Source of the DNA: Paraspadella gotoi
Lineage: Eukaryota > Chaetognatha
Length of the DNA stretch: 64,000 bases
Reading direction: 5' to 3'
Assembly: GCA_051294375.1 (NCBI GenBank)
Contig: CM119263.1
Location: forward strand, 6,611,645 to 6,675,644
Position 1 is the first letter of the stretch. Each line of letters opens with the position of its first letter. The notes beneath the pieces were generated by a model, which saw nothing but the letters and a program-made list of their open reading frames with translations, was not told the DNA's origin and did not search any database. Shown in pieces: positions 1 through 13,710 of this stretch. The position numbers and the translations under genes were made by a program.

Positions 1-1917
1 CCTTGTAAAACTAAAAACGCATGCTCTACAACTCAAACTGCTGGTAACTCACATGCTAATTGGCATTCGCTAATCAAAAAGCTTGCATAGTTAAGGGAAG
101 TTAGACATAAATATCAAAAAGTTGATACCATGTTTCCTTGGCAGTCTTTTCAAACCGGAAAGTATGTAAGTATAATTGAAATTGTAAATAACATGCAGTA
201 GTATATTGTTAATTCAAAATACAAAGTGTTTAAACAAAGAGTTTAGTGACATTTGAATTTTCGTTTCTCCCCACAAAATTCATGCGAAAGCAACAAGCAT
301 TTTTCTCGGTGAAAGATTCACATAAGACCGCGACGAAAAATTACGAAGACAATGCACCCATGCTAGCATGCCACCGTCCTCGGGTCATTGTAGAGGCAGA
401 AAAGAGGGCATGCGAGTTAGATAGTGACAATCCAATACGACGGCAACCAACTAAAGTCTAAAGATCATCCCACGAGCGATACGGAATTCCCGGTAATCCT
501 CGGCCTCGCGGAGATGTCGTCACTACCGGCCAATCGAAAACAAAAAGGGACGGAAGAGCACGCTTGTTGTATCACACGATGCGTGGAACCGGCCGTCGCA
601 GAGGCGCCTCCTTCCGCGGAAAATGATCTCCCCGATTCGTCGACAGAGGGCGTTGCGCCGGTGAAGTGACGCGCTGTTCTTCGTGACGACCTTTATCCGC
701 TCGCCGCTTGAAGACCTTCTGAAAAACACTCGGCCTCGCAACTTCCCGTCCGCCCCATGAATAACTTGGTCCCTGTCGAGACCGCGAGAGGGCGCCGTCT
801 TCGCTCAACCACAACACCAACACCTTCGTGGACGGCAGATCTGGGTCGGACGGACGGATCGGGTGTTGGGGAATGATGATGGAGGATGCAGGATGAGAGC
901 GAAAATGGAGAAGCGAGAGATAATAAAAATAAAGGAATGGAAAGTAAAAGGTGTTTATATGACATTGAAATTAAAGAATATCCTTCTTGGAAGAGTTTCC
1001 TGGGTGCTTGTTGGAGATTAGCTAAGACTATAACTAAAGACTAAATTCCAGATAACTAAAAACTTCGTTGCTACTCATGCGTTTGTATCAATAGTTTATC
1101 TAATTGTTCTAAGATGTAAGTTAGTTTCATATTATTTTTACGTGTCACAAGAGCCGACCCAGCTTGATGGACTTTTCAAATACGAACACTTTCAGTTGCC
1201 AACTCACGGCGTATCCCAAAATAGCCAATGCAAGTCAAAACGATTATGAAATCTGAACTATAAAATCAAACCTAATCGAACCCAAAGCCAATCTAAATCC
1301 GAAATGAAAATAATAAATCGAACCGAGAAAGTAAAATTTAAAAAAATACTAAATTCAAAACAAAATTTGTAAAACCAAATCGAATCACCCGATCCACCTG
1401 TTTTTCGAACGCACGAATGTTTGTGTCTTGCCCCGCTCTTCCGCACCGCGACGCCGTCCAAAGTGACGACGGCAGTTCTTCCCACTCACGGCTGCGCACC
1501 ACATTCCGCGCCCGCGTGTCCCTGGACTCAACCGACACAACTGTCCCGTGGCCGCCGACGAAGATGCGCCATCGTTCGCTCGTCAAAGACTCCGTTCGCG
1601 TCGCGCTGAAAAACACGGCGCCAGTCGAGGCCGATCAACGTTCCGGGTCGGAGTTTTAGCGTCAAAAATTGCGCGGGACGTACTGTTGTGGACTGCGAAA
1701 ACGGGAAGTCCAGGACTTTCTTTTTTTTTTTTGTTTTTTTTTTGCTTAGATTCTGCAGTGATATCGAGATGATTTTTTTATATTCTGAGTTTTTCTTTGT
1801 CTGCGAAGCGATCATCGGAACCTTTCTTTAACTTTTTTCCCGGCCTACCCCCAAAAAAAAATAGTGGAGAAAGGGGACAGAGAAAAGACTCACATAAAGA
1901 GATTGAATAAATAAAAT

Positions 1918-2057
1918 ATAATAGATAGATACGCAGATAGAAGATAAGAATAGATAGATAGATAGATAGATAGATAGATTAGATAGATAGATAGATAAGA
2001 ATAGATAGATAGATAGATAAGATAGATAGGATTATGATAGATAGATAACTAGATACA
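1918..2057. repeat. (GATA)n, copy 1
   Basis: Interrupted GATA microsatellite. It is longer than its counterpart at 17541-17600, consistent with haplotype difference or read error. Confidence 0.9.
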
Positions 2058-5000
2058 TGAAACCAAGATAAAATGATCCGAGCTGGTACGTACTATTTTT
2101 ATAGAAAGCTTCTATTGAGCAGGAAAAAGAAAATCAAATTTAATTTAAATTTAAAACATTTAATACTGTATAAATTTTGTATGAAGGCTATTATAAAACT
2201 CAACCCTTGCCTTCTTTTTGAAAAACCTTTCGAACGAAACAAAATTTTGGCGCCGCAGGTTGAACCGCGACGCCGGGCCCACAATTCAGACTTTCCATCC
2301 CATGACTCCGATCGCCGCCATCGAACCGGCGTCCTTCTTTTACGAAATCATAGTCGTCGGCGGAGACGTGATTTTCCATGGAACTCGACGCGTAAAAGAC
2401 TTCCGTCGTTGAGTAGACGGAAAATGGCGGCCGGCGCGTCGAGCGTTTCGACGCCGGTCTTCGCCCAGCAAAATCTTCGCCAATCTTCCCGTCGACTGGC
2501 GAAGCCGAGGAGAAACAAAAGACGCAATTGATAATAGAGGGAGAACGATATATGGAGAGATATAAATGATTTATATTATCGGTTGTGGCAAGTTGGGACA
2601 GGAAAGTTATTCAAACTAGCTCGGTCAGCTTTTAAACAAGGCGATTATGTCTAACTCTAGCAAGCTTTTCAAACAAGAGCAACGAAAGAATAACGCTGAA
2701 AACTGGCGAGCCGAATTCTGTTTTCGCTTGACATCATCGAAGACGAACCGACGATCGGGGAATCTCTCTTCGCCCCATTATATTCGTCTACGTATCGTCG
2801 ACGCGACATCCCAACGCCGACGAGGGAATTCGTCGCGAAAATGAGTGGGCGATCAAAATCGTCGCGATCAAAGTCATGCCGATTAGAAGAGAAATGTCGA
2901 ATCGGTGCGATTAAAAGACGGCGATAATCGCGGCGACAGTGATTTACAGCAACTACAGCAATTAACAGCGAGGGCTAAGATTTAACGGCGCTAGGTTTCT
3001 GGATGAAACGATAATTCTAAAAACTTGCCGAAAAAATAAAAAAAGTGAAAGTGAGTAAGATTTCGAAACGCAAACGAATCGGAAAGAGTTAATCCTGAAA
3101 ATTTTTTTAAAACAATAGGCGAAATTTTATTTTTAAAAATGACAAACGTTTCATACAACTTGATTAACTTTATGTTCTGACCTATCCTTCTAATCCGCTT
3201 TTTCTGACACCCGAGCACCTCCCACTTCGAGTTCAGCATAATGCCTTTGCACAGCGCGCGCAGCCGCACTTCCCAACATCTCCCACCTGCTGCTACGACG
3301 AACTTCCGCCCTTCCCTCAAAGCCTCTCGTGCGGCCCGCGCCGCCCGCTCTCGTGCGGGTACGAGCTCGTTTGGTCGGAGGAGCAGAACCCGAAGGCGCC
3401 CCAGAGCGACCCGTCCGCGCCGCGGAGAAGTCCCGTTGGCCAGGACTTCGAAATGCGGCTGTCTGCGGCGCTCGGTCAGTGGCGCCCTCGACGCGAACCG
3501 TGACGTACCACTGTCCGGCGCTTCCTGGGATCTGCGGTTTGAGGTCTGACGAAGTGGGTGCGAGGAAAAGAGAAACGGAATGAAGTGATGAAGATGTGGC
3601 GGAGCAAATGATGGAGAGGAATGATCAAATGAGGCGATGGATCCAGGGGATGAAGGTCGAAGGATGATGGGGAGTAAAGTGTTAAAATTAAAAAATCCCT
3701 AATTAATTTACAAGTTTAAATATTTGAATTTCATCCCGTGGGGATAAATATTGTAAGATATTTTCTTTCCCTGGAAATCTTTGATTTTAGCGAATGTACT
3801 TTTTCGCTGCTAAAAGAATTTCATTGAAACAAAATAATTAATTTATTTTATTCATCCGTGTTTTTTTTTTTGTTTTTTTAAATAGCTCGGATGCGGCCGA
3901 CTCTCAGGTAAAGTTTAGATTGATAAATGGGCCCCGATTGATAAGTCTAACGAAAAGAAGAAAATATTTTAGTCAATTTTAAATCGGCTGATGTCATTTA
4001 ACAGTTTTATGAAGTGAAGTCTAATTGTCAAAAATATAAATGTCTGACAGCGTCGCCGATTTCGTCGCCCAACGAGGACTAAGTTGGAGGGCATTCTTCT
4101 ACTCAAAAGGTCGAAAGAAAACAAACAATAAACAAAGACTGAATCTCACTGATCCTTAGTTGATTTTCAACAGAATGATGGCGGAGGGCTGGAACCCGGG
4201 CCGCTCCTTTACCGCGCTTCCTTCCGACTGCCGTTCTCTGCACTTCGAAGCACGCCCAGCTCCCGTTCTTCCCCGAAAGGTTAAGTTCCTCCTCCGGCGC
4301 GTCCTCCCAGGTGTCGTCCCACATCGGCGTCTTGCCATCTTCGGTCTTCGCGGCTTGGCACAAACCATCAACGCCGCTTCGAACGCCAACAACGCCCGCC
4401 GCGCCCAAGGAGGGGAATGGAAAGAGCAAGCGCCACGGTCAAAAAGCGGGCGGCGCTGCGAACCGAAATGTCCGCAGCCCGCCGAAAATGGCGGCTCCTT
4501 GAAAGCCAAGACGTTCAAAACTAAAAGTGAAATCGAAAACAAAAGAGCCTCGGAAAAAAAAAATAAAATCGACTGATTATAAAAAAAAAAAGAGAAAAAC
4601 ACAATAAATAAACAATAAACAATAAACAATCGCGCTCATTAATTTTTTTTAAACAATCAAGGAGTGATTAATGAATGACTTTTTTTTATCGAATCCCCTA
4701 TCCCATTGGGTATTGCAAGCGACGCAAAGAGATTAAAGGACTCCTTAACCGGCGCCCTTCCGGCCGCCGGTTTTGGCTGCCGGTTTTAGCCGCCGGTTTT
4801 TTGGGGTCAACTTGTGGACAGCGGGGGCGGCCTTGGGGACAACCTTGCCTTGGGATCGGGCTTTTAGCCGGCGGGACTTGGTTCGGAGCCTTGGGCCTCG
4901 GCTTTGAGGAGAGGGCTTTTAGATCGGCCGCCGATTCGGCCTTGGCCTCGACGACGGGAATCGCATTGCGGGCCGAGAACTTCGGCCTCGGCTTCGGGCT

Positions 5001-6119
5001 TGACCGAATATAAGCTCGGGTCAACGAAATTTTTTGGGGAAAATGAAAATATCTTTGTGAAAAAACCTTTCAAGTATATTATTATCATTTATTGTTATTG
5101 CATTATGAAGTATTTTGTCTTAGCAAAAAGAAATATTCCGATTCCCAAACCCTGACAACTCACGGGCCGGAGGTTCGGGCGGCACCTCGAAGGTGTTTCT
5201 CGCTGACTTTTTGACTTCCTGTCCCACTCGAGACTTTTGAAAGTCTTCCTCCTTGAGGTCCGTCGTCGTGGTCGACCACCAGCCGAACTTCGTACTGGAG
5301 AACGGAGACCGGAGAAGGTGAGACCAGAAATTGGAAAGAATGATTTTTAAAAGAGGAAATCGGTTGGATTAAAGTTAAAATTAAATTTGCATATAAGTGG
5401 CATATTTAATTTGACGACAATTGATTAAATTCTTTCCATTACGATCATATTTTTTTTCAGAATTTGCAAAACAAAACGATTTTCTCTTCGTCCCTAAATC
5501 GGTAATATTGTTTTAAGAATAATATAGTAATAAAAATTATTATTACAAATTGATAGACTTTTAATCCTTAAACCGTTCGAAGGAGAAATCCTCTAAACAT
5601 GCAAGGACGAGTGATTCCGCTTCAAGTTTAAAAACAATTTTAAACAATTTAAAAACAGGATACCAAGATGTTATAAGGCAAAAGAAACTACGCGCCTGGA
5701 CGATCTGACGAAAGAAAAAAGAAAACAATTAGTGAAGACTTACAACAAACAAAAGATGCTTCGCGGAGAAGAAGTAGAATGAATTTTTGGTGTCCAGTTT
5801 TTTTTTTGCCAATAATCCAGAGGAAGAAAACAAAACCAACAGCAAAAAAAAAACGAAGAAGTTTTTTTTCTCATTCCTTTTGTTTTAGAAAACTAAGACA
5901 GAGACAGAGAGGCAGAGAACGAGAGAAAAAGATACAGAGACATAGATAGAGAAGGGCGAGGGCCCTTCCACGTGATGAGACATTTTCCAATTTTCCAATC
6001 CGTTCCGTTTTTTCTTTCGGGAAAAGAACGATGTCTTGTACCATTTAACTCGGGGCTTCTATTTGGAAAGAAGGACAAAAGGAAAGAAAAAAGAGAGTAA
6101 GGAACGGGGGAGGAAGAAG

Positions 6120-6600
6120 GAAGAATGTAAGTGAAGGAAGGAAGGAAGGAAAGGAAGGAAGGGAAGGAAGGAAGGAAGGAGGAGGAAGAAGGAAAGGTAA
6201 GGTAGGAGAAATGAATATAGGTAAGAAAGAAATTTGTTAAGGAAAAAAAAAGAATGAATGGAAGAAAATAAAAAGAAGTAAAGCAAGGCCCGTCGATTGG
6301 GTTCAATTTCAGCCCTTCACCTGGTTTTCTGGGCCGATCATTCGAGCAGATCTCTTTTTCTTGCCGGAACGGGACCACGATTCATTCCACATGGAATTGG
6401 TCTTGGTGTGTTCGGAGGAAAAGATGCAAATAATATATTGAAAGAGAAAAGAAAAAGAAAGAAAGAAAAGAAATGAAGAAGAAAGAAAAGAAAAGAAAAG
6501 AAAAGGAAAAAGAAAGAAAGAAAAGGAAAGAAAGGAAAAGGGAAAGGAAGGAAGGAAAAGGAAAGGAAAGGAAAGGAAAGGAACGGGAACGGAACGAAAC
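6120..6600. repeat. (GGAA)n / (GAAA)n purine microsatellites, copy 1
   Basis: Impure GGAA and GAAA tracts in a gene B intron, on either side of an exon counterpart near 6315-6405. Confidence 0.85.
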
Positions 6601-9600
6601 CATGAACGCGATATTTTGATTAATCCAATGCACGTCCAAACGGTTTAGAAAAGGCGGAAACAAGATGAAAATATAGAAAAAAATAAAAAAGGAAAAGAAA
6701 GCCAGGGGTATTTAGCCATTGGACAAAAAAACAATATTTTGGGTAAGTTTCGGCAGCAGGCGGGTCGGAGAATAAAGGAGCGAATATGCGGCGTTGACGT
6801 AACGGGCCGTCGAATCGTTCAAAAATTGCATTCGTGGGATCGAAGAAAGATGGGATTTTTGGAGTAAAGTCGGGAACATCGATATTTGATTGAGTTTTAT
6901 CGTTTTATTTCTAATCAAATGCCGAGTGTTTTTCTTGGTTTTGCTATTTGCTTATTTGACCTTTTGCTTTCACATGGTTTAGGGTTTTATAATTATTAGT
7001 TTCTATTGTACTTTAATTCTAAAACCTAACTACGGATGTGCGAAGCCTAACTTCGAGTAGTTGACAAAGTAACGGAAAAGGAGCACAGTTGCATCGCTCG
7101 ATTTATCTGGTACAGATACGACATAAATTTATACAGATAATAAAAAATATAGCAAATAGTTTTAATTTGTCATGCATCTCGGCAATTTGATAGGAGATAC
7201 GATAAAATAAAAAAAAATCAACGCCTTATTTTATTTTTCAATTTTTTTTTTCCGTGTTTTGATTCGTTTCCTTTTTTTTAATCAACCCAAAGTAAATCGA
7301 AGGCGGCTTGCCTCCTAACTGTGCACCTCTCTCTATACATTTGCCTTTGCACCTGTCGCGTCACAACCAAGCGTCAATCTTCTTTCGCCGCCAAACACAA
7401 CGCCAAAGCGGAGAACTAGCACCACTACCCGATGAAATCTTTGGCGAAGAGGGCGGGAAATCCTCGGCCGTCCGCCGAGCGCCGACTCAGTCCTGGAGAA
7501 ACAAAAGACAGTTTTTATTTGGCATAGTTTATTTTGTGGGGGGCTTTAACGAGAGCAATTAGCCGCGGAGGAAGGAAAGAAAAAAATATTAAAAAACCGT
7601 ATTTCCGACACTCCCTCTTTCCTCTAATGAATACTCGGTTCTAGATGTGAGCTACATAAAAAAATTGTAAAATTCTCTATACGCTTTTCGCTTTATCTTT
7701 TATTTATTTTTTTTAAATCATTAAATTCACCTCAGGTGGGGCGCACGACTGGTTCGACATCCTCGTCGAAATAGTCGTCGAACGTAACGTCATAGTAGGA
7801 GTCAACGTTATAGCCGATGGTACCGTGCCGCGGCGCCGGCGGCCGAGTTCGGTAAACTAAGAACAAATAAAGAAAGTTCGGCGATCGAACGAACGGAAAA
7901 GGGCTCTTGAAATAACTTTCATAAAATTACGTACAGTGCTAGAAAACTATCGAATGAAATGTGAGAGTAAAATAATAGTCATAATAACAATTAAAAATTC
8001 AATAAATATTTATCAAATTTCCGATATCTAGGAAAGAGTAAAGCCCGATGAAGGCCTCCTTGCCGGAACATTCCCTCTTGTGTCGTCTCGGTCTGCAAGA
8101 AATTAAAAAATATATGAATTTTTTAAAAAATAAAACAAAGAAAAAATATAAAAAAAATATAAAACGTTTCCAAAAAACGACCGTAAAAGTCATTTCCCGG
8201 AGAATAACCTTCGAAAAAAAAAAGGAGTAACGCTTGAGATTTATCACTTTGGACCCAAAAAGTCGTTATGACAACAGAACAACAAGAACTCCAACTTACA
8301 AACAAAAGGTTCGTTTAGAGTAAAGAATTCAGCAATATAAGTTAAATCACATTAGTCATTGCTTACCTTGAGTTTCATTCCTCCCCAGGCCCACCGCGAG
8401 CTACCTTCCACCGTCAGAATCTCCGAAGTCTCCCATCACCGTACGAATTTTTTCGTCCATCACATCCTGATGTCAAAAACATAATGATAGAAACTATCAT
8501 CAAACACGAAATAGAATGCGGTGGATTGGAGTAAGTTAAGAGAGTTCTTTTTTTTTCAGTCGTCGTAGTAAATTGTCTTGAAAAAATGTACCGTAGAGAA
8601 AAGGAAAATTTTTAAAGCAGTGCGTACTAATTCAGCCTTTAACTAATGCGGAATCACGTCTAGGGCGTGGCATCACGTGCATGCGACTGACGTGCAACTT
8701 GCGTGCAATCGATGGCATTCTAACCTTAAAATTCTGTAATAATCTCTGCAGTCGCAGGTAGCTGGATCCCCTGGTCTAGGTAATTCGGATGAAAGCTAAA
8801 ACCCGCCCAGAAGAAAAAAATTATTTTTTTAAAAGTTTAAAAGCCGGCGGTTAATAAGTTTTTTAAGATAATTGTCGATCGTAAAAACCTAATCGCGTGG
8901 AAAAAACTTAATATAGATTTATTAGCAGTTTGGGGTCATATGAAACAAAAAAGTCTTAAGAAATTAAATATTAAAAGAATGTGGGTATGATAGTGGTGGA
9001 TATCGTATAATAACTCGAAAAGACGAATAAATGAACTGACCTCAAAGTTTTCCGGTAAAGTGCCATTGAGGTTGGGACTTAGCGAAAGGATCCCTCGCCC
9101 CCGTCATTGCCGGACCGGCCTGCCAACCGCCAAACGCTGCCCCAATGTCCAACTTGCCGCTCCCGCGCCCTCCTCGTCCTTTCCACATGGACGCGGTATT
9201 TCCTGGCAATATTGTAAATTGAAAGATAGAATATATATAATAATTAATATTAAATTATGGATAAGTATACGCTTTACGGTTTGTTTTAGAAACCATGTCA
9301 CAATTTCGACTTTCTTCGAAAATTTGGCCATATTTTAAATTTAGCAAGACCTTTCGAATGAAAACGAAATTCCGCTTCGGTTTTAAACCGACAAGACTTG
9401 CTTAGGCTGTGTTCGTCGCTCTATCCTATGGATCTGTTCGCGAACTTTTTTTATGTTCTCAATTAATTTATACATAGATGCTCTGAAACATGTACGAGTG
9501 TTTTTCTATCTTTATATTTTCCAAACGTTTACATCAACTAGTTGGAAGGACTTACTATCTTGAGTCTTCGACAAGAACTTCTTGAGAGTTGATGTTGTCC

Positions 9601-10787
9601 TGATTTGCTTCATCTTCACTCAGCGCATCTTTTGGTCCGATCTTTTCACAGAATGTCCTGCCTCCTGAATCGCGGCGCTTCGAGACTGTCCGAGAAAACA
9701 AAAGACATCGCTATCGAAACGAAGTTAAGAAGCCGTTTTATCAATTCACATACAAATTACCAAGATACAAAAAAAACACTTCTCCTCTTTCTTTCTTTTC
9801 ATTTTATACATAACTTAACAATTAACTTTCTTTTATCTAGATCAAGATTATGTAATCAATGCAAAGACGATTGCAGCGAACCTCGTAGTCGTGCCTTCAT
9901 CTTAGATGGATTCTCTTTTTCTTGGATTTCCAGTAGGAGCCTGAGTCCAGAGTCTTTGTTTCAGTTGGAAGTGCGACTCGAAGATAAGGGAAAGAAGTTT
10001 CCTGACAAACGTTTGATCATTATTTACAATACGTATTATCAATTTAACCATCGATTTTTATTTCAGCCGTGCATACATTCTTTCCATGAAAGAAAAATAA
10101 AAACGCTACACGGACTATTGATTTATTTGCCCTCACCTGTAAACGTGAACCATGTCTCGGGAACAATAGTCGGAATAGTAAGGGTAGTAAGGGACAAGCT
10201 GCTTGTATAGAAAGGCAGAAAGATCCGCGGGGATTCGGTTGAGGAAGGCGCTTCCTTTGGCTGAAGAGAGGATCGAGAAGGAAAACCGAAATTGGGTGAG
10301 GAAAAGTCAGGGATTGAAGGAGAGGGCGTGAGTACAAATATCTCCCATTTCACTGCATGCAGTCACACGAATTTTGTTCACAGTTTTAGTCAGGAAATTT
10401 AATTAGCTCCAACCAAACAGTATTCCTTCTCGTCTTCCCGATCCCGATTCCGCGGTCACGCCTGTCACGTTTGGCCACGTCAAACTTCCAACTTGTCAGC
10501 CAATTCAACTATACCGTCTCTCATCGTTCACACCTGGTTTTTGGGCTGGGTTCGGCCGAGGCGTGAGCGGATGTGGGAGAACGGGAGCGGATTGCGACGC
10601 GCCGACGCCAATCGTTGAGTCGCCGTGAGTCGCGTGATTTAGAAAAAACAAAAAGGTAAACAAAGACAAAATTTTTATTAATGAAAAAAAAGGCCACAAT
10701 TCGGTCCGGACTTCTTTCTCGCCGTGAGTCGGTGTTGCTGACTGAATTCACATTCAAAACTCGCGACTACGAGCCCGCCGCGACTCT

Positions 10788-10847
10788 TCTCTCTCTCTCT
10801 CTCATCTCTCTCTCTCCTCTCTCATCTCTCTCTAGTCTCCTCTCTCT

Positions 10848-10887
<40 letters not shown>

Positions 10888-10935
10888 TTCTTCTGCTCTC
10901 TCACTCTCCTCTGCTCTTCTCTCCTCTCTCTTTCG
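10788..10935. repeat. (CT)n, copy 1
   Basis: Impure CT microsatellite upstream of gene B copy 1. Counterpart of 26006-26075. Confidence 0.9.
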
Positions 10936-11561
10936 ATCCTAGTGATCTTCAAGCAAAATTATTGGCGTTAACATCGATACCGTTGTAAAACCTTGTTTAA
11001 AGCAAAGGAGAAACGAAACGGCCATGTTAACTAAAATCGTCGTCATGACAACAGTTTTTTTTTTTTTAAAAATTTCACGTTCACACGACGATAACGGTGT
11101 CATTAAAGTCGTCGTTCGTCTCGTCTTCATCATCGTCCGAATAAGTTGCCGTGTCGTCGGTACCCGTCCTTTTTCGCGGTCCGTCTGATCGTGGTCAACA
11201 GGGGGTCGAAATCGAAATTGAGGGTAAGTTCGCGCGGAATTTTGGAGAGGGGGCGCGGTGGGGGGAATTCATGGGGTCGCGAGAAGCGGAGAAAAATTTT
11301 TTAAAAAAAATAAAGAAACACTTTATAAACCAATAATAGCGACGGTTCAGTTTCCACTTTATTACGAGAACTCTTTTCTTTTCAATCGAACTTCCGTCAT
11401 AATGTCCAACGGTCAGCGTCAGCCCTATTTTAAAAACTCTGTGCAAAGTGCAAATCTATTGTAAAATATGCGTTTTCGAGTTGCCGTGATTTTGTTTTGT
11501 TAAAAATGAATTTCGGTCTTTTCATACTGGATGAAAATATAGCCGGTAAACGATATCTCAA

Positions 11562-11712
11562 CAGAGTAAGTTAAAAGCGATCAAGTCCATTGATGCCGAC
11601 GCTCTGCTTCGCGACAAGGTCCTCTTTGGCCGCCGCCGATGCGCGGCCGAGATATTCGCCGACGTGACCGAGGCTTTGCCGACGGCGGCCGGTGGCTCCG
11701 CCGAGGAAACGG
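11562..11712. other. Orphan GC-rich coding-like piece cut by a gap
   Basis: On the plus strand one frame reads KSIDADALLRDKVLFGRRRC and AAEIFADVTEALPTAAGG up to the gap. On the minus strand another reads RASAAAKEDLVAKQSVGING, ending in a stop. Both look protein-like, and I cannot decide between them or name a family. The piece has no counterpart to the right of copy 2, so it was probably joined here by the assembler. Confidence 0.3.
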
Positions 11713-12019
11713 NNNNNNNNNNNNNNNNNNNNNNNNNNNNNNNNNNNNNNNNNNNNNNNNNNNNNNNNNNNNNNNNNNNNNNNNNNNNNNNNNNNNNNNN
11801 NNNNNNNNNNNNNNNNNNNNNNNNNNNNNNNNNNNNNNNNNNNNNNNNNNNNNNNNNNNNNNNNNNNNNNNNNNNNNNNNNNNNNNNNNNNNNNNNNNNN
11901 NNNNNNNNNNNNNNNNNNNNNNNNNNNNNNNNNNNNNNNNNNNNNNNNNNNNNNNNNNNNNNNNNNNNNNNNNNNNNNNNNNNNNNNNNNNNNNNNNNNN
12001 NNNNNNNNNNNNNNNNNNN
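11713..12019. other. Assembly gap (307 N)
   Basis: A run of N. It separates the end of duplication copy 1 plus the orphan piece from a ~740-base AT-rich contig. Confidence 1.
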
Positions 12020-12763
12020 TCTTGAAAATTATCATATTAGTAAATACTAATCTGTAGTTTTTTTTGTTTTTTTTTACAAATATAGTAGCCCAGTCAGCTT
12101 ATTTTATATAATGTCAAAATTTCAAAATATTTTTTTTTATTCTGAGAACAGATTCGGATTCCTCATTAAAAGTTGATAAAAAAAATGTAAATCTTTTTCA
12201 AAAATTATGTCATTAAGTTGGTTACAATTACAAAAAAATATATTTTTAAGCAGGAAATTGAAAATCGGCGTCTTAAATATAGTTTTTTACATTTTTGACT
12301 AACTTAATGAACGAAGTTTAAAAAAAGAATTGTACTTTCTTATATCAACTTTTTGCAAGGAATCCAAATTTTCATTTTGAAATTTTAACCTATTATATAC
12401 TTATTACTATATATAAATATAGCTCACTGGTGCCCACTAATGTATAAAATTAAAATATAAATTTACCAAATTATTTTTATTGGTTTTCATGTTCATGTTT
12501 TATATGCTAAATTTTAATTTTCTAAAATTTTATCATTTTCACATCACTCAACTGTACAGGGTGAACGGGAAGGAGAGAAGTATTAGAGAAAAAGAAGAAA
12601 AAGAGGGATATGAAAGAGAGTTAAAAAAAGGATAAGCGTATGGAAAGAGACGAAGAGGGAGTGTGAGAGTGAGTGAGTGATTGAGTGTGTGAGCGATTGA
12701 ATGAGATACAGAAAGGTGAGAGAGTGAGAGAAAAGGAAATAAAGTGAGTGAGAGTGTGTGTGT
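12020..12763. other. Small AT-rich contig, no gene seen
   Basis: About 520 bases of AT-rich sequence with no supported exon, then ~220 bases of degenerate GAGTGA/GAGAAA repeat running into the second gap. Confidence 0.7.
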
Positions 12764-12978
12764 NNNNNNNNNNNNNNNNNNNNNNNNNNNNNNNNNNNNN
12801 NNNNNNNNNNNNNNNNNNNNNNNNNNNNNNNNNNNNNNNNNNNNNNNNNNNNNNNNNNNNNNNNNNNNNNNNNNNNNNNNNNNNNNNNNNNNNNNNNNNN
12901 NNNNNNNNNNNNNNNNNNNNNNNNNNNNNNNNNNNNNNNNNNNNNNNNNNNNNNNNNNNNNNNNNNNNNNNNNNNNNN
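12764..12978. other. Assembly gap (215 N)
   Basis: A run of N directly after a GTGAGA/GTGTGT microsatellite, which probably caused the break. Confidence 1.
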
Positions 12979-13478
12979 GGGTTTTATGCACAAAAAAAAA
13001 TCAGATTCGACGCAAAGATTCTAACGTCGAATGATATGCGGCAGCAGTCGCCGTAGTAGGCAGCGGAGCAGCTGTCGTCGAGAAGGCAGCGCAAAAACGA
13101 TAGTCACGACTCACGACAATGGTAACAACTATGAGCTATTTACAATTAATTAAATTGTTATAAAAAAAATTAAAGTTTGAATTTATACTATATTATAGGG
13201 AGGTTTCTAATCGAGTAATTTACGATTAAAATTGAAACAGAAATATAATTATTAACTTAAAAAATGGCAGAACTAATGGACTAAAAAAATTGGGAAAATG
13301 GCTAAAAATAAACAAAAATAAAAAAAGAATTCAAACAAGGATAAAAAAAAGTTGATAACAAGATTTATGGAAATTCTTCCCGACGACGACGACGACAAAG
13401 GAGACGACGACGACGACGACAAAGGAAACGACGCCTACGATACACAAGGGAATAAAATTCCCTCGCCCCAAATGTCAC

Positions 13479-13509
<31 letters not shown>

Positions 13510-13530
13510 GTTTTTCTTTCTTTTTTTCTG

Positions 13531-13564
<34 letters not shown>

Positions 13565-13627
13565 TCTCTCTCCATATGACTATAAACGGAAATTCCTCTC
13601 CCCCTCAATAGAAAAAGAAATGACCTA

Positions 13628-13710
<83 letters not shown>

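Larger units (their letters stand above)
1..10640 (-). pseudogene. Error-laden second copy of gene B (frameshifted throughout)
   Basis: This runs parallel to 15749-25850 base for base apart from many single-base insertions. Approximate counterparts of gene B segments: repeat 4 at 550-845, repeat 3 at 1398-1712, repeat 2 at 2240-2500, repeat 1 at 3270-3545, Ala/Lys/Pro exon at 4748-5010, GYSSGYR exon at 8020-8095, the TYRNFE exon at 9041-9210, FLNRIPADLL exon at 10130-10265, first exon at 10535-10615. The start ATG of gene B reads ATTG here (near 10611), and nearly every exon has a frame-breaking insertion. Introns are equally affected and substitutions are few. I read this as unpolished sequence of the alternative haplotype, not as a biological pseudogene. 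The last exon would lie left of the window. Confidence 0.8.
1..11561. repeat. Large direct duplication, copy 1 (unpolished)
   Basis: It matches 15749-26652 in the same orientation, ending at the shared bases GTAAACGATATCTCA. It is about 650 bases longer than copy 2 even though copy 2 carries an extra ~95-base insertion. Differences are dominated by single-base insertions, often duplicating the neighbouring base. Confidence 0.9.

Noticed and set aside
1-10640. Real tandem pseudogene of gene B
   Set aside because: Errors are mostly single-base insertions spread evenly over introns and exons with little substitution, which fits read error rather than decay. Kept as a feature only to mark the locus.
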